From assembly GCA_038849555.1 (NCBI GenBank), contig JAWCMT010000012.1, positions 1 through 35,011 of the forward strand: a DNA stretch of 35,011 bases, in the 5' to 3' direction. Below are positions 1-7,798 of this stretch, piece by piece. The translations under genes were made by a program, and so were the position numbers. The notes below the pieces were generated by a model that saw only the letters and a program-made list of their open reading frames with translations, had not been told where the DNA came from and did not search any database. Position 1 is the first letter of the stretch, and each line of letters begins with the position of its first letter. This DNA comes from JAOAIV01 sp038849555 (GTDB taxonomy: Archaea > Thermoproteota > Bathyarchaeia > Bathyarchaeales > Bathycorpusculaceae).

Positions 1-1939
1 CGCTTGCAAGTGCAACTCCGATTTTGTCGTTAGAAACGACTAATGTGTCCCCGAAAACATAGTTAACCGCAGGTTCATAAGTCCGTGCGCACTTCACGAA
101 GGCTGAAGCAACACCGTTGACGCCTTGCCTCTCAGGTATTTTTATAGATTTAGGCGCTATAGCTCCCTGAAGTGGGATAATCTTTATTCTTCCAAGCTTC
201 ATCCGCTTCAGCGTTTCTGTGCATGTGAACGCTGCGTCAATATCCTTGACGACTAGGGCGTTTAGCCAGCCAGCCGCCGCCGCGGCTATCGCTTTCTTGT
301 AGGCGCCATCGACTCTGATTAGGTTGCGCAGTCGCCCGTAAACTCCAGTTATCGCGCCTAATTCGCTTAGCTCTTCTATGCTTCTCAAAGCTTTTTCTTC
401 AGCCGCGATGGTTTCGGCCAGTTCGCGCTGCGTAACAAATTCTATGACGGCTTCTTTCGCTGAGCTGGCAATCTTGTCTGCTTCAGAAATCTCCTTTAAA
501 ATAGCTTCTTTTTGAGCTGTCTTCCGCTCAAGCGTTTGCTCTAGATTCTTAAGCTGCGCTTTCTGTTCCTGTTGAACCTTGTCAAGCTCAGCCAAAGAAT
601 GCTCAATTTCCGAAATCGTCGCGATAAATCTCTCTTTTCGCTCGTTAAGTTCCCTAAGTCGTCTTGCACTAAGCTGAACAGCGGTTTTTTCCTTCAAATA
701 TTCTGATCTCAAAAGAGCAAGTTTCTTGTATTGCGCATCTATTTGTATTTCAAGCTGGCGGATTTTCTTGCTGTTTTCGTCTAAGCCGCCCCAAAGCTGC
801 GCGGTTTCCCGCGCCAGAGCTTCATGCTCAGCCTCTTTTGCTTTTATTTCAGCCTCAAGCTTTTCATACTCGGCGCGCGCCTTTCGTATTCTTAATCGGT
901 TTTCCCGTATTTCCTTTCCAATAGACTGATGCTGCTCTGCGTTGTTTTCTCTTATTCGTTTTAGGCTTTCAAGATTTGCCTGGCCAGAACTAATCTTCGT
1001 CGTAAGCTCCGTTAGCTTAGATCTTAATTCACCGATTTTTATCTGCACTTTAAGAACTTGCGAGCCGCCTTCTTCAACGATTTCAGCGCTGAGTTTTCGC
1101 CATTCTCCTTCAACATCGTGCCTTTTGGCTCTCTGAGCGTTGCGGAGTTCCCGGAGCTTCTCAACTTTGCTTTTGACTTTATCGATTTGCGCGGAGGTTG
1201 CTTCGATTTTTTTGTTTAGCTGGAGGATTTCATGTGAAATTTTGACTGCTTCAAATTTTTTGATTTCGCTTTGGATGAAATTGTATCGTAAAAGTTGGTT
1301 GCGTTCCCGTTCTAGGTCATCCACTCGCCGCTGAACTTCATCTATTCTGCCCATGGCGGTGCGGATTGAGATGTCTGCTGCACGCAGTTTCTCTTCGGCC
1401 TCCGCCTTTTCAGCGTCATACTGAGCGATGCCGATAAGGTCTTCGATGATTTTTCTGCGCTCGAAGGGGTTAATGTCGGTCAAACGTGTTATGGTTCCCT
1501 GTGGGATTATGTTTTGGCTGACGCTGCTTATGCCGGCGACGGAGAGAATTTCCAGTATCTGTGTTCGCGAGACTCTTCGGCCGTTAAGTCTGTAAACGCT
1601 TTGTCCGTTTCTGTAAACTTCCCTTGAGACCGTGACCGTGGCGGTGTCAACAGGCATTACGCCGTCTGAATTGTCAAATTGAAGCGTCACCTTAGCCATT
1701 CTTGCACGTTCTAAACCTGCTTTCTCCGAGCCGTGGAAAATAAGCTTAGTCGCGCTTTCCGCTCGAAGCCTTCTCGTGCTTAACTCGCCTAGAGCGAACA
1801 AAACTGCGTCCATAATATTGGTTTTCCCGCTTCCATTAGGCCCAGTTATCGCGGTGAAGCCCTTATCTAGGGCTACCTTAACTGTTTGCGGTCCGAAGGA
1901 CTTGAAGCCTTTAAGCTCTATTTTTTTAATGTAGGGCAT
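1..1939 (-). CDS. smc: Chromosome segregation protein SMC, N-terminal part (cut by window edge)
   Basis: This is the ATPase of the condensin-like complex that organises and segregates the chromosome, usually with ScpA/ScpB-type partners. About 646 codons are visible, starting at the ATG whose complement is 1937-1939, and the frame stays open to base 1. The N-terminus (MPYIKKIELKGFKSFG) is typical of the SMC head. Walker A, GPNGSGKTN, lies at about residues 33-41. A long Lys/Glu/Arg/Gln-rich coiled coil runs from about residue 160 to 510. The start of the hinge domain follows (GAITGVYGRLRNLI and onward). The C-terminal coiled coil, signature motif and Walker B lie beyond the window. A TATA-like element at 2003-2012 on the opposite side would give a leader of about 40 nt. 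The family call is certain from the head and hinge; only completeness is unknown. Confidence 0.95.
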   Translation of the reverse strand, partial: MPYIKKIELKGFKSFGPQTVKVALDKGFTAITGPNGSGKTNIMDAVLFALGELSTRRLRAESATKLIFHGSEKAGLERARMAKVTLQFDNSDGVMPVDTATVTVSREVYRNGQSVYRLNGRRVSRTQILEILSVAGISSVSQNIIPQGTITRLTDINPFERRKIIEDLIGIAQYDAEKAEAEEKLRAADISIRTAMGRIDEVQRRVDDLERERNQLLRYNFIQSEIKKFEAVKISHEILQLNKKIEATSAQIDKVKSKVEKLRELRNAQRAKRHDVEGEWRKLSAEIVEEGGSQVLKVQIKIGELRSKLTELTTKISSGQANLESLKRIRENNAEQHQSIGKEIRENRLRIRKARAEYEKLEAEIKAKEAEHEALARETAQLWGGLDENSKKIRQLEIQIDAQYKKLALLRSEYLKEKTAVQLSARRLRELNERKERFIATISEIEHSLAELDKVQQEQKAQLKNLEQTLERKTAQKEAILKEISEADKIASSAKEAVIEFVTQRELAETIAAEEKALRSIEELSELGAITGVYGRLRNLIRVDGAYKKAIAAAAAGWLNALVVKDIDAAFTCTETLKRMKLGRIKIIPLQGAIAPKSIKIPERQGVNGVASAFVKCARTYEPAVNYVFGDTLVVSNDKIGVALAS

Positions 1940-2002
1940 TCACTCAGCGCCCTCGCTTTTTTTGGAAGCGGTGCAATATAAAATAAACATCTCATTAACA
2001 TT

Positions 2003-2012
2003 CTTATAAAAG
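2003..2012. promoter_or_regulatory. TATA-like element between smc and the small membrane protein gene
   Basis: The sequence CTTATAAAAG is A/T-rich and reads as a TATA box on either strand. For smc (minus) it would start transcription about 40 nt before the ATG. For the plus-strand gene at 2119 the leader would be about 85 nt, so smc is the better match. No BRE was tested. Confidence 0.4.
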
Positions 2013-2118
2013 CTTGTTTGCATGAAACTTCAAGAGTGATTCGAGAAAACAAGTGACACGCGAAAATTAATAAGCGGCGCCGTGGATGAGTACCGTCATC
2101 TGAAACATGTGATAGAGA

Positions 2119-2328
2119 ATGAGTTTGCGTTTAGGCTTAAGAAACATGAGCGGCGTACAAGAAATTTTAGTGCTATCGCTTATGATTGTGTCCGTTTTCG
2201 TCATTTTCTACTCCGACTTGGAAACCGCGTATAAAATTGGCATAGCCGCATTGGCCTTCACCATAATCTTTCTGGCGTCTCTAGCAGGTCAAGTGCTGGA
2301 GCAAGAAAAAGAAAACAGACAAACCTAA
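2119..2328 (+). CDS. Small two-helix membrane protein, function unknown
   Basis: The product is 69 residues with two predicted membrane helices (about residues 14-31 and 37-56) joined by a short acidic turn, and a charged C-terminal tail (EQEKENRQT). I do not recognise the family. The start is uncertain: the ATG at 2119 gives a short basic N-terminus, while the in-frame ATG at 2146 (MSGVQEIL) starts just before the first helix. Neither has a strong Shine-Dalgarno sequence. It stands alone between smc and tRNA-Glu. It is probably real because its hydrophobic pattern is regular, but its small size limits certainty. Confidence 0.55.
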   Translation: MSLRLGLRNMSGVQEILVLSLMIVSVFVIFYSDLETAYKIGIAALAFTIIFLASLAGQVLEQEKENRQT

Positions 2329-2387
2329 TCGATTCCCATAAAAAAATTAGGATTGCACCTTTTTCTGTTCTCTACCAGAAACTTGAG

Positions 2388-2462
2388 TGCTCCGGCCGGG
2401 ATTCGGACCCGGGTCTTCGGCTCGAAAGGCCGAAATACTTGACCGGACTATACTACCGGAGC
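2388..2462 (-). tRNA. tRNA-Glu (anticodon UUC)
   Basis: The reverse complement folds as a 75-nt cloverleaf. The acceptor stem is GCTCCGG/CCGGAGC with discriminator A. The anticodon stem TCGGC/GCCGA closes the loop CTTTCGA, which gives anticodon TTC (Glu, GAA/GAG). The T-arm contains GTTCGAATC-like bases read as GGTCCGAATCCC. CCA is not encoded. No intron is visible. Confidence 0.95.
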
Positions 2463-2579
2463 ACGTCTTAAGCCGAAGCATCATGCAAATGTTTTTTCAC
2501 CCGAATAAACCTTGCTCTCTTTTTCAGCTCAAAATATTTCTAATTTACGCTTTCCAGCGAGACTGCGGCGCTGCAGGGT

Positions 2580-3860
2580 TCAGTAGGAGATTTTTGCGGT
2601 TTCAGGAATCTTGCCCAGAATCTTCGCTGTTGCGCGCTCAACTTTTTCGCGGTAAGCCGCTGTCGTGTAAACGCGCATGATGTTGATGAAGCCCTTCAAG
2701 TTCTCGATGATTTTTGAGACGTCGCTTAGGCGATGCGGCGTTTTCCTGCCAGCTTGGCTTCTGCTGAAGACAGGTATCTCCATAGACTCCATGAGAACGG
2801 CGTGGTGATAAGGTACTGAGGGCACCGTGGGCACGTCGATGATCACGGCTTCGGCTGCGACGCCTGCTTCCTTCGCGATTTCGCTTTGCATCTGCCTGCG
2901 GTAGGCTTCGCGCCCAAAAATGTTCGAGATCATGGTGTCCTTCTGGTAGAATGTCCGCTCATAGGCGCACTTCAGCATTCTCCGCCGCTCCAAATCCGCA
3001 ATTATCTCTTTAGACGCCTTACAGTTTTTCAGCGCAGCCCAAACAGTATAGTCATCCATGGCTAAATACTCCTCAGGCGTCTTAAACGCTGTTAAACCAA
3101 GCTCCTCGTTGGCCTTTTCCATGGCCATGGCAAGCATAATCTGCGCTGCTCGCCCCACACGGTGAAAATAGATGCTCTTAAACGATTCGATGCGGGCTAT
3201 CATGAAGGCTTCCAGCGCCGAGAGCGCGCCGACCTCCACCGCCAAGTCCTCGCCTAAAACGTCCACCGCGTGAATAAGCCGGAACACGTCGATGAAGCCG
3301 TACTCCGCGCCAGTGTGGAAGGTGTCGCGAACAATGAAGTCCTGCTTGTCCACGTCCACCGCGCTACTTATTATCTGGTCGAGAAAGGCCTTTCCGGGCT
3401 TGTGAAGCTTGCCCACGGCGAGATTCGCCGCTTCCGCGGGCTTATATCCCATTTTGGCGAGCTTATCGCTTAACTCGCTTTTCTCAATAATCCACGACGT
3501 AATATCCTCATGCGTCTTCTCCAGATCCCTAATCAATAGCTGCTCAAAAACATGAGAAAACGGGCCGTGGCCTACATCATGAAGCAAAGCTGCAATTCGA
3601 GCTAAATTGGCTTCCTCGTCGCCGACAAGCCTGGAAATATTCGGGTTCTCAACAACTTTCCCCGCCAAATACATGGTGCCAACGCAATGCTCAAACCGTG
3701 TGTGGTTCGCGCCGGGATAAACATACTCGGAGCCAGCCAGCTGCCGTAGCCGACGCAACCGCTGCATCGGATACGAGTCAATAAGTTCCTTCTCCGCTTC
3801 GGTGATGTACACGTATCCGTGCACGGGATCCTTGATTTCGCCCCAATATGCCTTAGGCAT
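2580..3860 (-). CDS. HD-domain phosphohydrolase (dNTPase/SAMHD1-like superfamily)
   Basis: The product has 426 residues and the HD metal-dependent phosphohydrolase signature: H53 and H58 in NHTRFEHCVG, then the paired H94-D95 in ALLHDVGHGPFSH with further histidines at 98 and 103, and H117 in the HEDI motif. A later acidic stretch, SAVDVDKQDF with RDTFHTG at about 178-183, matches the downstream conserved region of this family. Relatives hydrolyse dNTPs or other phosphoesters, but the substrate here cannot be told from sequence. The start MPKAYWGEIKDPVHGYV is typical of the family, and a TATA-like box about 30 nt upstream suggests a leaderless or short-leader mRNA. The gene is divergent from thymidylate kinase, which fits a loose nucleotide-metabolism neighbourhood. 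Confidence 0.9.
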   Translation of the reverse strand: MPKAYWGEIKDPVHGYVYITEAEKELIDSYPMQRLRRLRQLAGSEYVYPGANHTRFEHCVGTMYLAGKVVENPNISRLVGDEEANLARIAALLHDVGHGPFSHVFEQLLIRDLEKTHEDITSWIIEKSELSDKLAKMGYKPAEAANLAVGKLHKPGKAFLDQIISSAVDVDKQDFIVRDTFHTGAEYGFIDVFRLIHAVDVLGEDLAVEVGALSALEAFMIARIESFKSIYFHRVGRAAQIMLAMAMEKANEELGLTAFKTPEEYLAMDDYTVWAALKNCKASKEIIADLERRRMLKCAYERTFYQKDTMISNIFGREAYRRQMQSEIAKEAGVAAEAVIIDVPTVPSVPYHHAVLMESMEIPVFSRSQAGRKTPHRLSDVSKIIENLKGFINIMRVYTTAAYREKVERATAKILGKIPETAKISY

Positions 3861-3885
3861 TTCTGAACGTCTCCGCTCTTGTTAA

Positions 3886-3912
3886 GTTATATTTAGGTGT
3901 CCCATTATAATG
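3886..3912. promoter_or_regulatory. Back-to-back TATA boxes for the HD gene (minus) and tmk (plus)
   Basis: GTTATATTTA (3886-3895) reads as a TATA box on the minus strand about 30 nt before the HD gene ATG. CATTATAATG (3903-3912) lies about 33 nt before the tmk ATG on the plus strand. Both spacings fit archaeal promoters with very short or no leader. Confidence 0.55.
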
Positions 3913-3940
3913 TGTAGCGCTACTCCAAGGTTGACTGAAG

Positions 3941-4540
3941 ATGACGAAAAGAGGTGCATTCATCTGTCTCGAAGGCTTAGATGGCTCTGGAAAAACAACA
4001 CAGGCAAAAATGCTTGCTGAAAAACTTAAATCCGGCTACAAAGCGGTTTATACGGCAGAGCCCAGCCGCGGCAAAATCGGCGCTTTCATTCGCAAGCATT
4101 GCCTTTACGGCGAAAAACGCCTTTCAAGCGCTGTTGAAGCCTTACTCTTCGCTGCAGACCGCATGGAACACGTGGAAACCGAAATCCTTCCCGCCCTACA
4201 GCAGGGTTGCCTTGTGATTTCGGATCGCTATCTCTACTCATCTATAGCCTATCAGGGCGCTGCCGGCCTAAGCATAGAATGGATAGAAAAAATAAATGAG
4301 TATGCGCTTAAGCCAGACCTAGCGGTTTTCATAGATGTCGACCCTAAAGTTGCGATGAGACGACTTAAACCCGAAAGGTCTGTGATGGAGAAGCTGGAGA
4401 CTCAGCAGGAAGTGCGGGAGATATACCTTAAATTTGTGGAGAAAGGAATCCTCGTCAGGGTTAACGGCAACCAGCCTAAAAACGCGGTAGCAAGAGAACT
4501 ATACACGATAGTGAAAAGGTTCCTAGACACGTTTCACTGA
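3941..4540 (+). CDS. tmk: Thymidylate kinase
   Basis: This enzyme phosphorylates dTMP to dTDP using ATP. Its 199 residues match the usual archaeal length. The P-loop is GLDGSGKTT at residues 12-20. The DRY motif of dTMP kinases is at 95-97 inside SDRYLYSSIAYQGA. VFIDVDPKVAMRRL is the strand before the lid. The adenine-loop region near the C-terminus is present. The last 7 nt overlap the end of the convergent gene on the minus strand. A TATA box about 33 nt upstream supports the ATG at 3941. The gene stands alone on its strand. Confidence 0.95.
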   Translation: MTKRGAFICLEGLDGSGKTTQAKMLAEKLKSGYKAVYTAEPSRGKIGAFIRKHCLYGEKRLSSAVEALLFAADRMEHVETEILPALQQGCLVISDRYLYSSIAYQGAAGLSIEWIEKINEYALKPDLAVFIDVDPKVAMRRLKPERSVMEKLETQQEVREIYLKFVEKGILVRVNGNQPKNAVARELYTIVKRFLDTFH

Positions 4541-5052
4541 GAAGACTCAGCCGCAATGGTTTTCAGCACTTTCCGCGCGAAGGCCTGGTTAATCTGATCC
4601 ATCAAGAAGGCAGCGAGATCTCTTGGGGAGATGTATCTTGGGCCTCGTTCATGATGAACTTGGATTTCCACGGAGCCATGGTCAAAAATAAAGCGCACAA
4701 GGTAATAGTCAAATTTCAAGGGCGCCTTCTTCTCGCCAGTATCTTTATAGTAGCGGGCAGCAAAGAAAAAATCCATCAGCTGAAATGCGCCTTTCTTTAA
4801 CGCGCCAAGCACTTTCTTTGTTTCTTCCTCGTCTATATAGTTGAAGTTGGTATCCTCAGCCAAGCCTATTTCGAATATTACTGAGCCGTTGGGCACTGTG
4901 GGGTCTGCGACTTCTTCAAAACTGAATGGTTTGCGGTTTACATCACGCAGCACTTGTATCAGTTTCTGCTGAAGCTTCTTAGCTGAAAGAATTGAAGCAA
5001 AGCCTTCAACGCTATGGAGATTTGTGGGAAAATTCGCGTAAAACCCCAGCAT
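4534..5052 (-). CDS. Conserved-looking protein of unknown function, downstream of UPF0148
   Basis: The product has 172 residues and I do not recognise it. It appears soluble, with no signal peptide or membrane helix. It has a central region rich in aromatic residues (MDFFFAARYYKDTG), a hydrophobic strand pattern (DYYLVRFIFDHGSVEIQVHH) followed by GPRYISPRDLAAFL, and a helical C-terminus. It starts 13 nt after the UPF0148 stop, so the two genes are probably one transcript. Its 3' end overlaps that of tmk by 7 nt (convergent). The balanced alternation of charge and hydrophobicity supports a real gene. Confidence 0.75.
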   Translation of the reverse strand: MLGFYANFPTNLHSVEGFASILSAKKLQQKLIQVLRDVNRKPFSFEEVADPTVPNGSVIFEIGLAEDTNFNYIDEEETKKVLGALKKGAFQLMDFFFAARYYKDTGEKKAPLKFDYYLVRFIFDHGSVEIQVHHERGPRYISPRDLAAFLMDQINQAFARKVLKTIAAESSQ

Positions 5053-5065
5053 TTTCGGCTCTTCT

Positions 5066-5425
5066 CTAGCTCTTTTTCATTTTCTTAACCTTCTCCAAGC
5101 TACTCAGCAGTTCGGAAAGGGCGGTGCTGAGCTTCTGCAGCTCATCCACATCCTCGGTTTTTTGAATCTTCTCCTGTATCGCCTCAACTTTAGCCAATAA
5201 TGTAGCTTCAAGCTTGTCATACGCCATGCTGCTAAGCGCTTCGGGCGCTTCATCCTCTTTCACCACAATAACTTTCTTTTCGCATTTACCACACCATAGC
5301 TTTCCATCCTTAAGCCTAAAAAGTGGCGACGCGCAGGCGGGACATGACAAGTCGGTTAAAGTTGCGCCTTGCCGTAGCAGGTCAGCCATGCGTTTAATGT
5401 GGGCGTCTGTGGTTTTTTCCTGCAT
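5066..5425 (-). CDS. UPF0148 / Sjogren syndrome-scleroderma autoantigen 1 (p27) family zinc protein
   Basis: The product has 119 residues with an N-terminal helix (HIKRMADLLRQGATLTDLSCP) leading into a zinc ribbon whose ligands are C28, C31, C45 and C48. An acidic linker and a C-terminal coiled coil of about residues 70-117 follow. This layout is that of the archaeal UPF0148/SSSCA1 family, whose role is not settled. It is followed closely by the unknown gene at 4534. It shares a symmetric AT-rich promoter region with the divergent UPF0147 gene. An internal ATG at residue 13 is a possible alternative start. Confidence 0.85.
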   Translation of the reverse strand: MQEKTTDAHIKRMADLLRQGATLTDLSCPACASPLFRLKDGKLWCGKCEKKVIVVKEDEAPEALSSMAYDKLEATLLAKVEAIQEKIQKTEDVDELQKLSTALSELLSSLEKVKKMKKS

Positions 5426-5456
5426 TCTTATACCCTAAAAGTAAATACGTATCAAA

Positions 5457-5468
5457 GCTTATATAACT
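5457..5468. promoter_or_regulatory. Shared bidirectional TATA element, UPF0148 / UPF0147
   Basis: GCTTATATAACT lies about 38 nt from the first possible start codon of each divergent gene and reads well as a TATA box on both strands. Confidence 0.5.
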
Positions 5469-5506
5469 TGGTTACTGCGCTATTGCATTAGAATAAGGGG
5501 ATGCTT

Positions 5507-5785
5507 ATGGTGAAGAAGAAAAAGATGCAGGAATATGAAGAGAAAATTAAGCAAGCGCTAACGGTGCTTAACGAAGTCTCAGAAGACAACACAACACCCA
5601 GGAACATTAGGCGCGCGGCAAAAGACGCCATGAACGCCCTGCAAAGCCCAGAGTTCACGCCTGCCGTGCGAGCGTCAAACGCCATATCGCTTTTAGACGA
5701 AATCCTGCAGGACCCAAACATGCCGCCTTACACGCGAGTGAAACTCTGGAACGTCATGAGCCTCATAGAAGCCATAAAGGATTAG
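5507..5785 (+). CDS. UPF0147 family protein
   Basis: This is a small all-helical archaeal protein of unknown role. The conserved core is clear: VLNEVSEDNTTPRNIRRAA, then DAMNALQ and ASNAISLLDEILQDPNMP, ending in LWNVMSLIEAIKD. An ATG at 5501 gives two more residues, but the ATG at 5507 has the motif AAGGGG 6 nt upstream, so I prefer it. The product is 92 residues, normal for the family. It stands divergent to the UPF0148 gene. Its stop codon would overlap the end of the broken minus-strand frame beyond the scaffold gap. Confidence 0.9.
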   Translation: MVKKKKMQEYEEKIKQALTVLNEVSEDNTTPRNIRRAAKDAMNALQSPEFTPAVRASNAISLLDEILQDPNMPPYTRVKLWNVMSLIEAIKD

Positions 5786-6005
5786 CCTGGAGCATAAAAG
5801 ACTACTATTTTCTTTTCCTTAAANNNNNNNNNNCCTTAAAACCCGTGGCTCCATCTATTTTTACAATGTATTCAAAGCCAACTTCCAGCAGTTTGCACGC
5901 TTCATCCAAGTTATGAGCCACTTTCACGTGGAATTCGTCGTCTGCGTTCTGGAACAGGCTTAGGACTCGGGATTCCACACCTCTTCGAATCGTATTTACC
6001 TTATT
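5782..6005 (-). pseudogene. Broken or partial frame interrupted by the scaffold gap; resembles the C-terminal tail of archaeal tyrosine recombinases
   Basis: Reading the minus strand from 6005, an open frame runs to the N block with no stop (TAA at 6006-6008 just upstream). It encodes a peptide including RRGVESRVLSLFQ, ADDEFHVKVAHNLDEACKLL and VGFEYIVKIDG. No ATG is present; GTG at 5978 is the only good start. From memory, tails of the form 'DEF-V-VA-…-GFEYV…DG' occur at the ends of archaeal integrase-like proteins, so this may be an integrase remnant. That assignment is tentative. If the gap is really a 7-bp contig overlap (see findings), the frame closes and ends at 5782. Confidence 0.35.
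5824..5833. other. Assembly gap (10 Ns)
   Basis: Ten unknown bases mark a scaffold join. The seven bases CCTTAAA occur immediately on both sides, which suggests that two contig ends overlapped and no real sequence is missing. Confidence 0.95.
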
Positions 6006-6152
6006 TTAACAGAACTAATTATAATTATCACTTTTTACAGTTGAACTACTGACAACATCTTATTAGCAGTTAAAATTGAAAACTGGGTCGCGCTACTATG
6101 CATAATAAAAATTGGGACTGCCATAATTTAGCCGGATGACTTTTGTTGCAAT
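6006..6152. other. Non-coding stretch downstream of the NosD-like gene
   Basis: Together with the gap region (5786-6152) this is the longest gene-poor stretch in the first 15 kb. Apart from the broken frame at 5782-6005 it is A/T-rich. I see no RNA gene or strong repeat in it. Confidence 0.5.
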
Positions 6153-7592
6153 TTAAATGCGATTTATTGTTTTTCTTGACTTTTTGAGATAAAAGATGGC
6201 GGCTACACCAACGACAGCTACAGAGCTTACAGCAACAACCACCCAAGTTGCTGGCGGAAACTCGGACGACTGAGGTTGCAATGTTGGAGAAGGTTCAAGT
6301 ATCGTGCTCGGCGGAGGAGATGGTTTGGGTGTATAGGCTGGGTCAAGTATGCGAAGGGCCCACTCCGGCAATTCCATGGCTACGCTATCAATGTCAAAGG
6401 AAGCCATAAGAGGGTAATTATCTTGGCCGAAAACAAAATCCACTTGGCCGCGCTCAGTTTCGTTCCACACAACACCTCTTACAATGTATGGGGTATCACC
6501 TATTCCGTCACCATTCGCGTCCGTGCCATTGTAATCATCCCAGTAATTCCCTTCTTTTCCATTATCCCACAAGTTACCTGCTCCTAAAACCTCCCAGTTA
6601 GTACTTACATGCCGCCTATTGCTCAACAAGATGTTACGATAGAACAGATTATGCTCTGCCACCGAGCCGTATCCACCTAAAGCTATGCCATATCCATAGC
6701 CAGATACTAAATTATCATGAAAAACATTGTACAAGCCGTCGCCCATCAAAATCCCCCAAACCCAAGGACCAATAAACCTGTTTTTGCATATGGTATTATT
6801 TGAACATGTATGTCCATAATCTCCAACGACCATACAGATCAGTGAGTTGTTGCAGATGACGTTTGAATTTGCATGCTCCATGTGAAGAGTTGAAAAGGAG
6901 TTGCCCGCGATTATATTGAATGAGCCTGAGAGCCACATATCGCTGTCGGCTTTGTTTTCGGCGACATAGCTGAAGGAACAAGCCAAGCTGATGCCACCTT
7001 GATTCCGGGTAATATTCTGGTAGTCGCCTTTAACTGAGATGCTGACGATGGTATTATCTGAAATCAACGCATGGGAACCGGTAACAGAGGCGCTAGGCAT
7101 TTTCGTATGAGCCACAGTTGCCTCATTGCCATTGATGGTTATGCCTATGTCACATTTTTCAATGGTAACATGCGAAATTCGGAAGTTGTCTGCGTTAACT
7201 TCAATAGCCACCTTGGAAGGTGGAATAAAATTTGTTAGAGCAGCCCCACCGCTTAAAGGCTTATACACGCGCTTATCCGCTTCAGTGCGGCTTGGATATG
7301 GAAAGAATTCATACCCGTAGCCAGGACCTATCAAAATGGTAGATTCTGCGGCCGCGCCTATTATTGCAAGCTGCTTGTTAATGATTAATGTGTCGTTGCT
7401 GATTTTATGCCGCCCCGCACGCACGTATACCGTGTCGCCAGAGGAAGCATGCTGCACCGCTGCTTCCAACGTTGCATAATCGTCTGGAACAACAATCGTT
7501 TTAGACCCAGCAGATACGGGCAGTAACGTGACGTAGCAAGAGACTGCCAACAAAAGAAGAATAAGCATAACGGCAGAGCTTTTATCCATCAT
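6153..7592 (-). CDS. Surface-anchored parallel beta-helix (NosD/CASH-like) protein
   Basis: The product has 479 residues. A hydrophobic N-terminal signal segment (about residues 8-25) is followed by a motif typical of pectate-lyase-like proteins (IVVPDDYATLEAAVQ, then GDTVYVRAGRH). Repeated short beta-helix turns rich in Asn and Ile follow (for example NNSLICMVVG, ENKADSDMWLSG, HDNLVSGYGYGIALGG). Near the end of the helix is GNYWDDYNGTDANGDGIGDTPY, a calcium-binding-like segment common in archaeal NosD-like proteins. A Pro/Ser-rich stalk and one C-terminal membrane helix (about 445-468) with basic residues then anchor it. It likely sits on the cell surface with a carbohydrate-binding or structural role. 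It is not true NosD by context, since no nos genes are near. Confidence 0.85.
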   Translation of the reverse strand: MMDKSSAVMLILLLLAVSCYVTLLPVSAGSKTIVVPDDYATLEAAVQHASSGDTVYVRAGRHKISNDTLIINKQLAIIGAAAESTILIGPGYGYEFFPYPSRTEADKRVYKPLSGGAALTNFIPPSKVAIEVNADNFRISHVTIEKCDIGITINGNEATVAHTKMPSASVTGSHALISDNTIVSISVKGDYQNITRNQGGISLACSFSYVAENKADSDMWLSGSFNIIAGNSFSTLHMEHANSNVICNNSLICMVVGDYGHTCSNNTICKNRFIGPWVWGILMGDGLYNVFHDNLVSGYGYGIALGGYGSVAEHNLFYRNILLSNRRHVSTNWEVLGAGNLWDNGKEGNYWDDYNGTDANGDGIGDTPYIVRGVVWNETERGQVDFVFGQDNYPLMASFDIDSVAMELPEWALRILDPAYTPKPSPPPSTILEPSPTLQPQSSEFPPATWVVVAVSSVAVVGVAAIFYLKKSRKTINRI

Positions 7593-7744
7593 CTCTCTTT
7601 AAAAATTAAGGCGTTTGCTCATAAAAACGTTCTCATCAAATTTTTCTACTGGCCGAAACAGAATGATAGGCGTTAAATAACGCCTCATAGGCTGCAAGGA
7701 AATATGGAAGTAGGTATTCGTTTTCTTTTCAGCTTATTCGTTAG

Positions 7745-7754
7745 AAATATATGC
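7745..7754 (+). promoter_or_regulatory. TATA box for the FAD-dependent oxidoreductase gene
   Basis: AAATATATGC lies about 50 nt before the TTG at 7799. It overlaps the ATG at 7751, which would otherwise be the first in-frame start. This argues that 7751 is promoter and not coding. Confidence 0.5.
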
Positions 7755-7760
7755 TAGTTG

Positions 7761-7770
7761 TTACATGTAA
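7761..7770. promoter_or_regulatory. 10-bp perfect palindrome between TATA box and start (possible operator)
   Basis: TTACATGTAA is a perfect palindrome placed just downstream of the TATA box and close to the expected transcription start, where a bound repressor would block initiation. Its regulatory role is inferred from position alone. Confidence 0.3.
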
Positions 7771-7798
7771 GTTTGGGTTCCAACGAGGACGATACCCT

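Noticed and set aside
2075..2125. Possible C/D-box RNA (GATGA … CTGA)
   Set aside because: The boxes do not match the RUGAUGA and CUGA consensus with correct spacing, and no terminal stem is seen. A short GATGA/TCATC inverted repeat is likely chance.
6153..7592. True NosD (nitrous oxide reductase maturation)
   Set aside because: The beta-helix fold is shared, but no nosZ, nosF or nosY is nearby, and the protein ends in a surface anchor.
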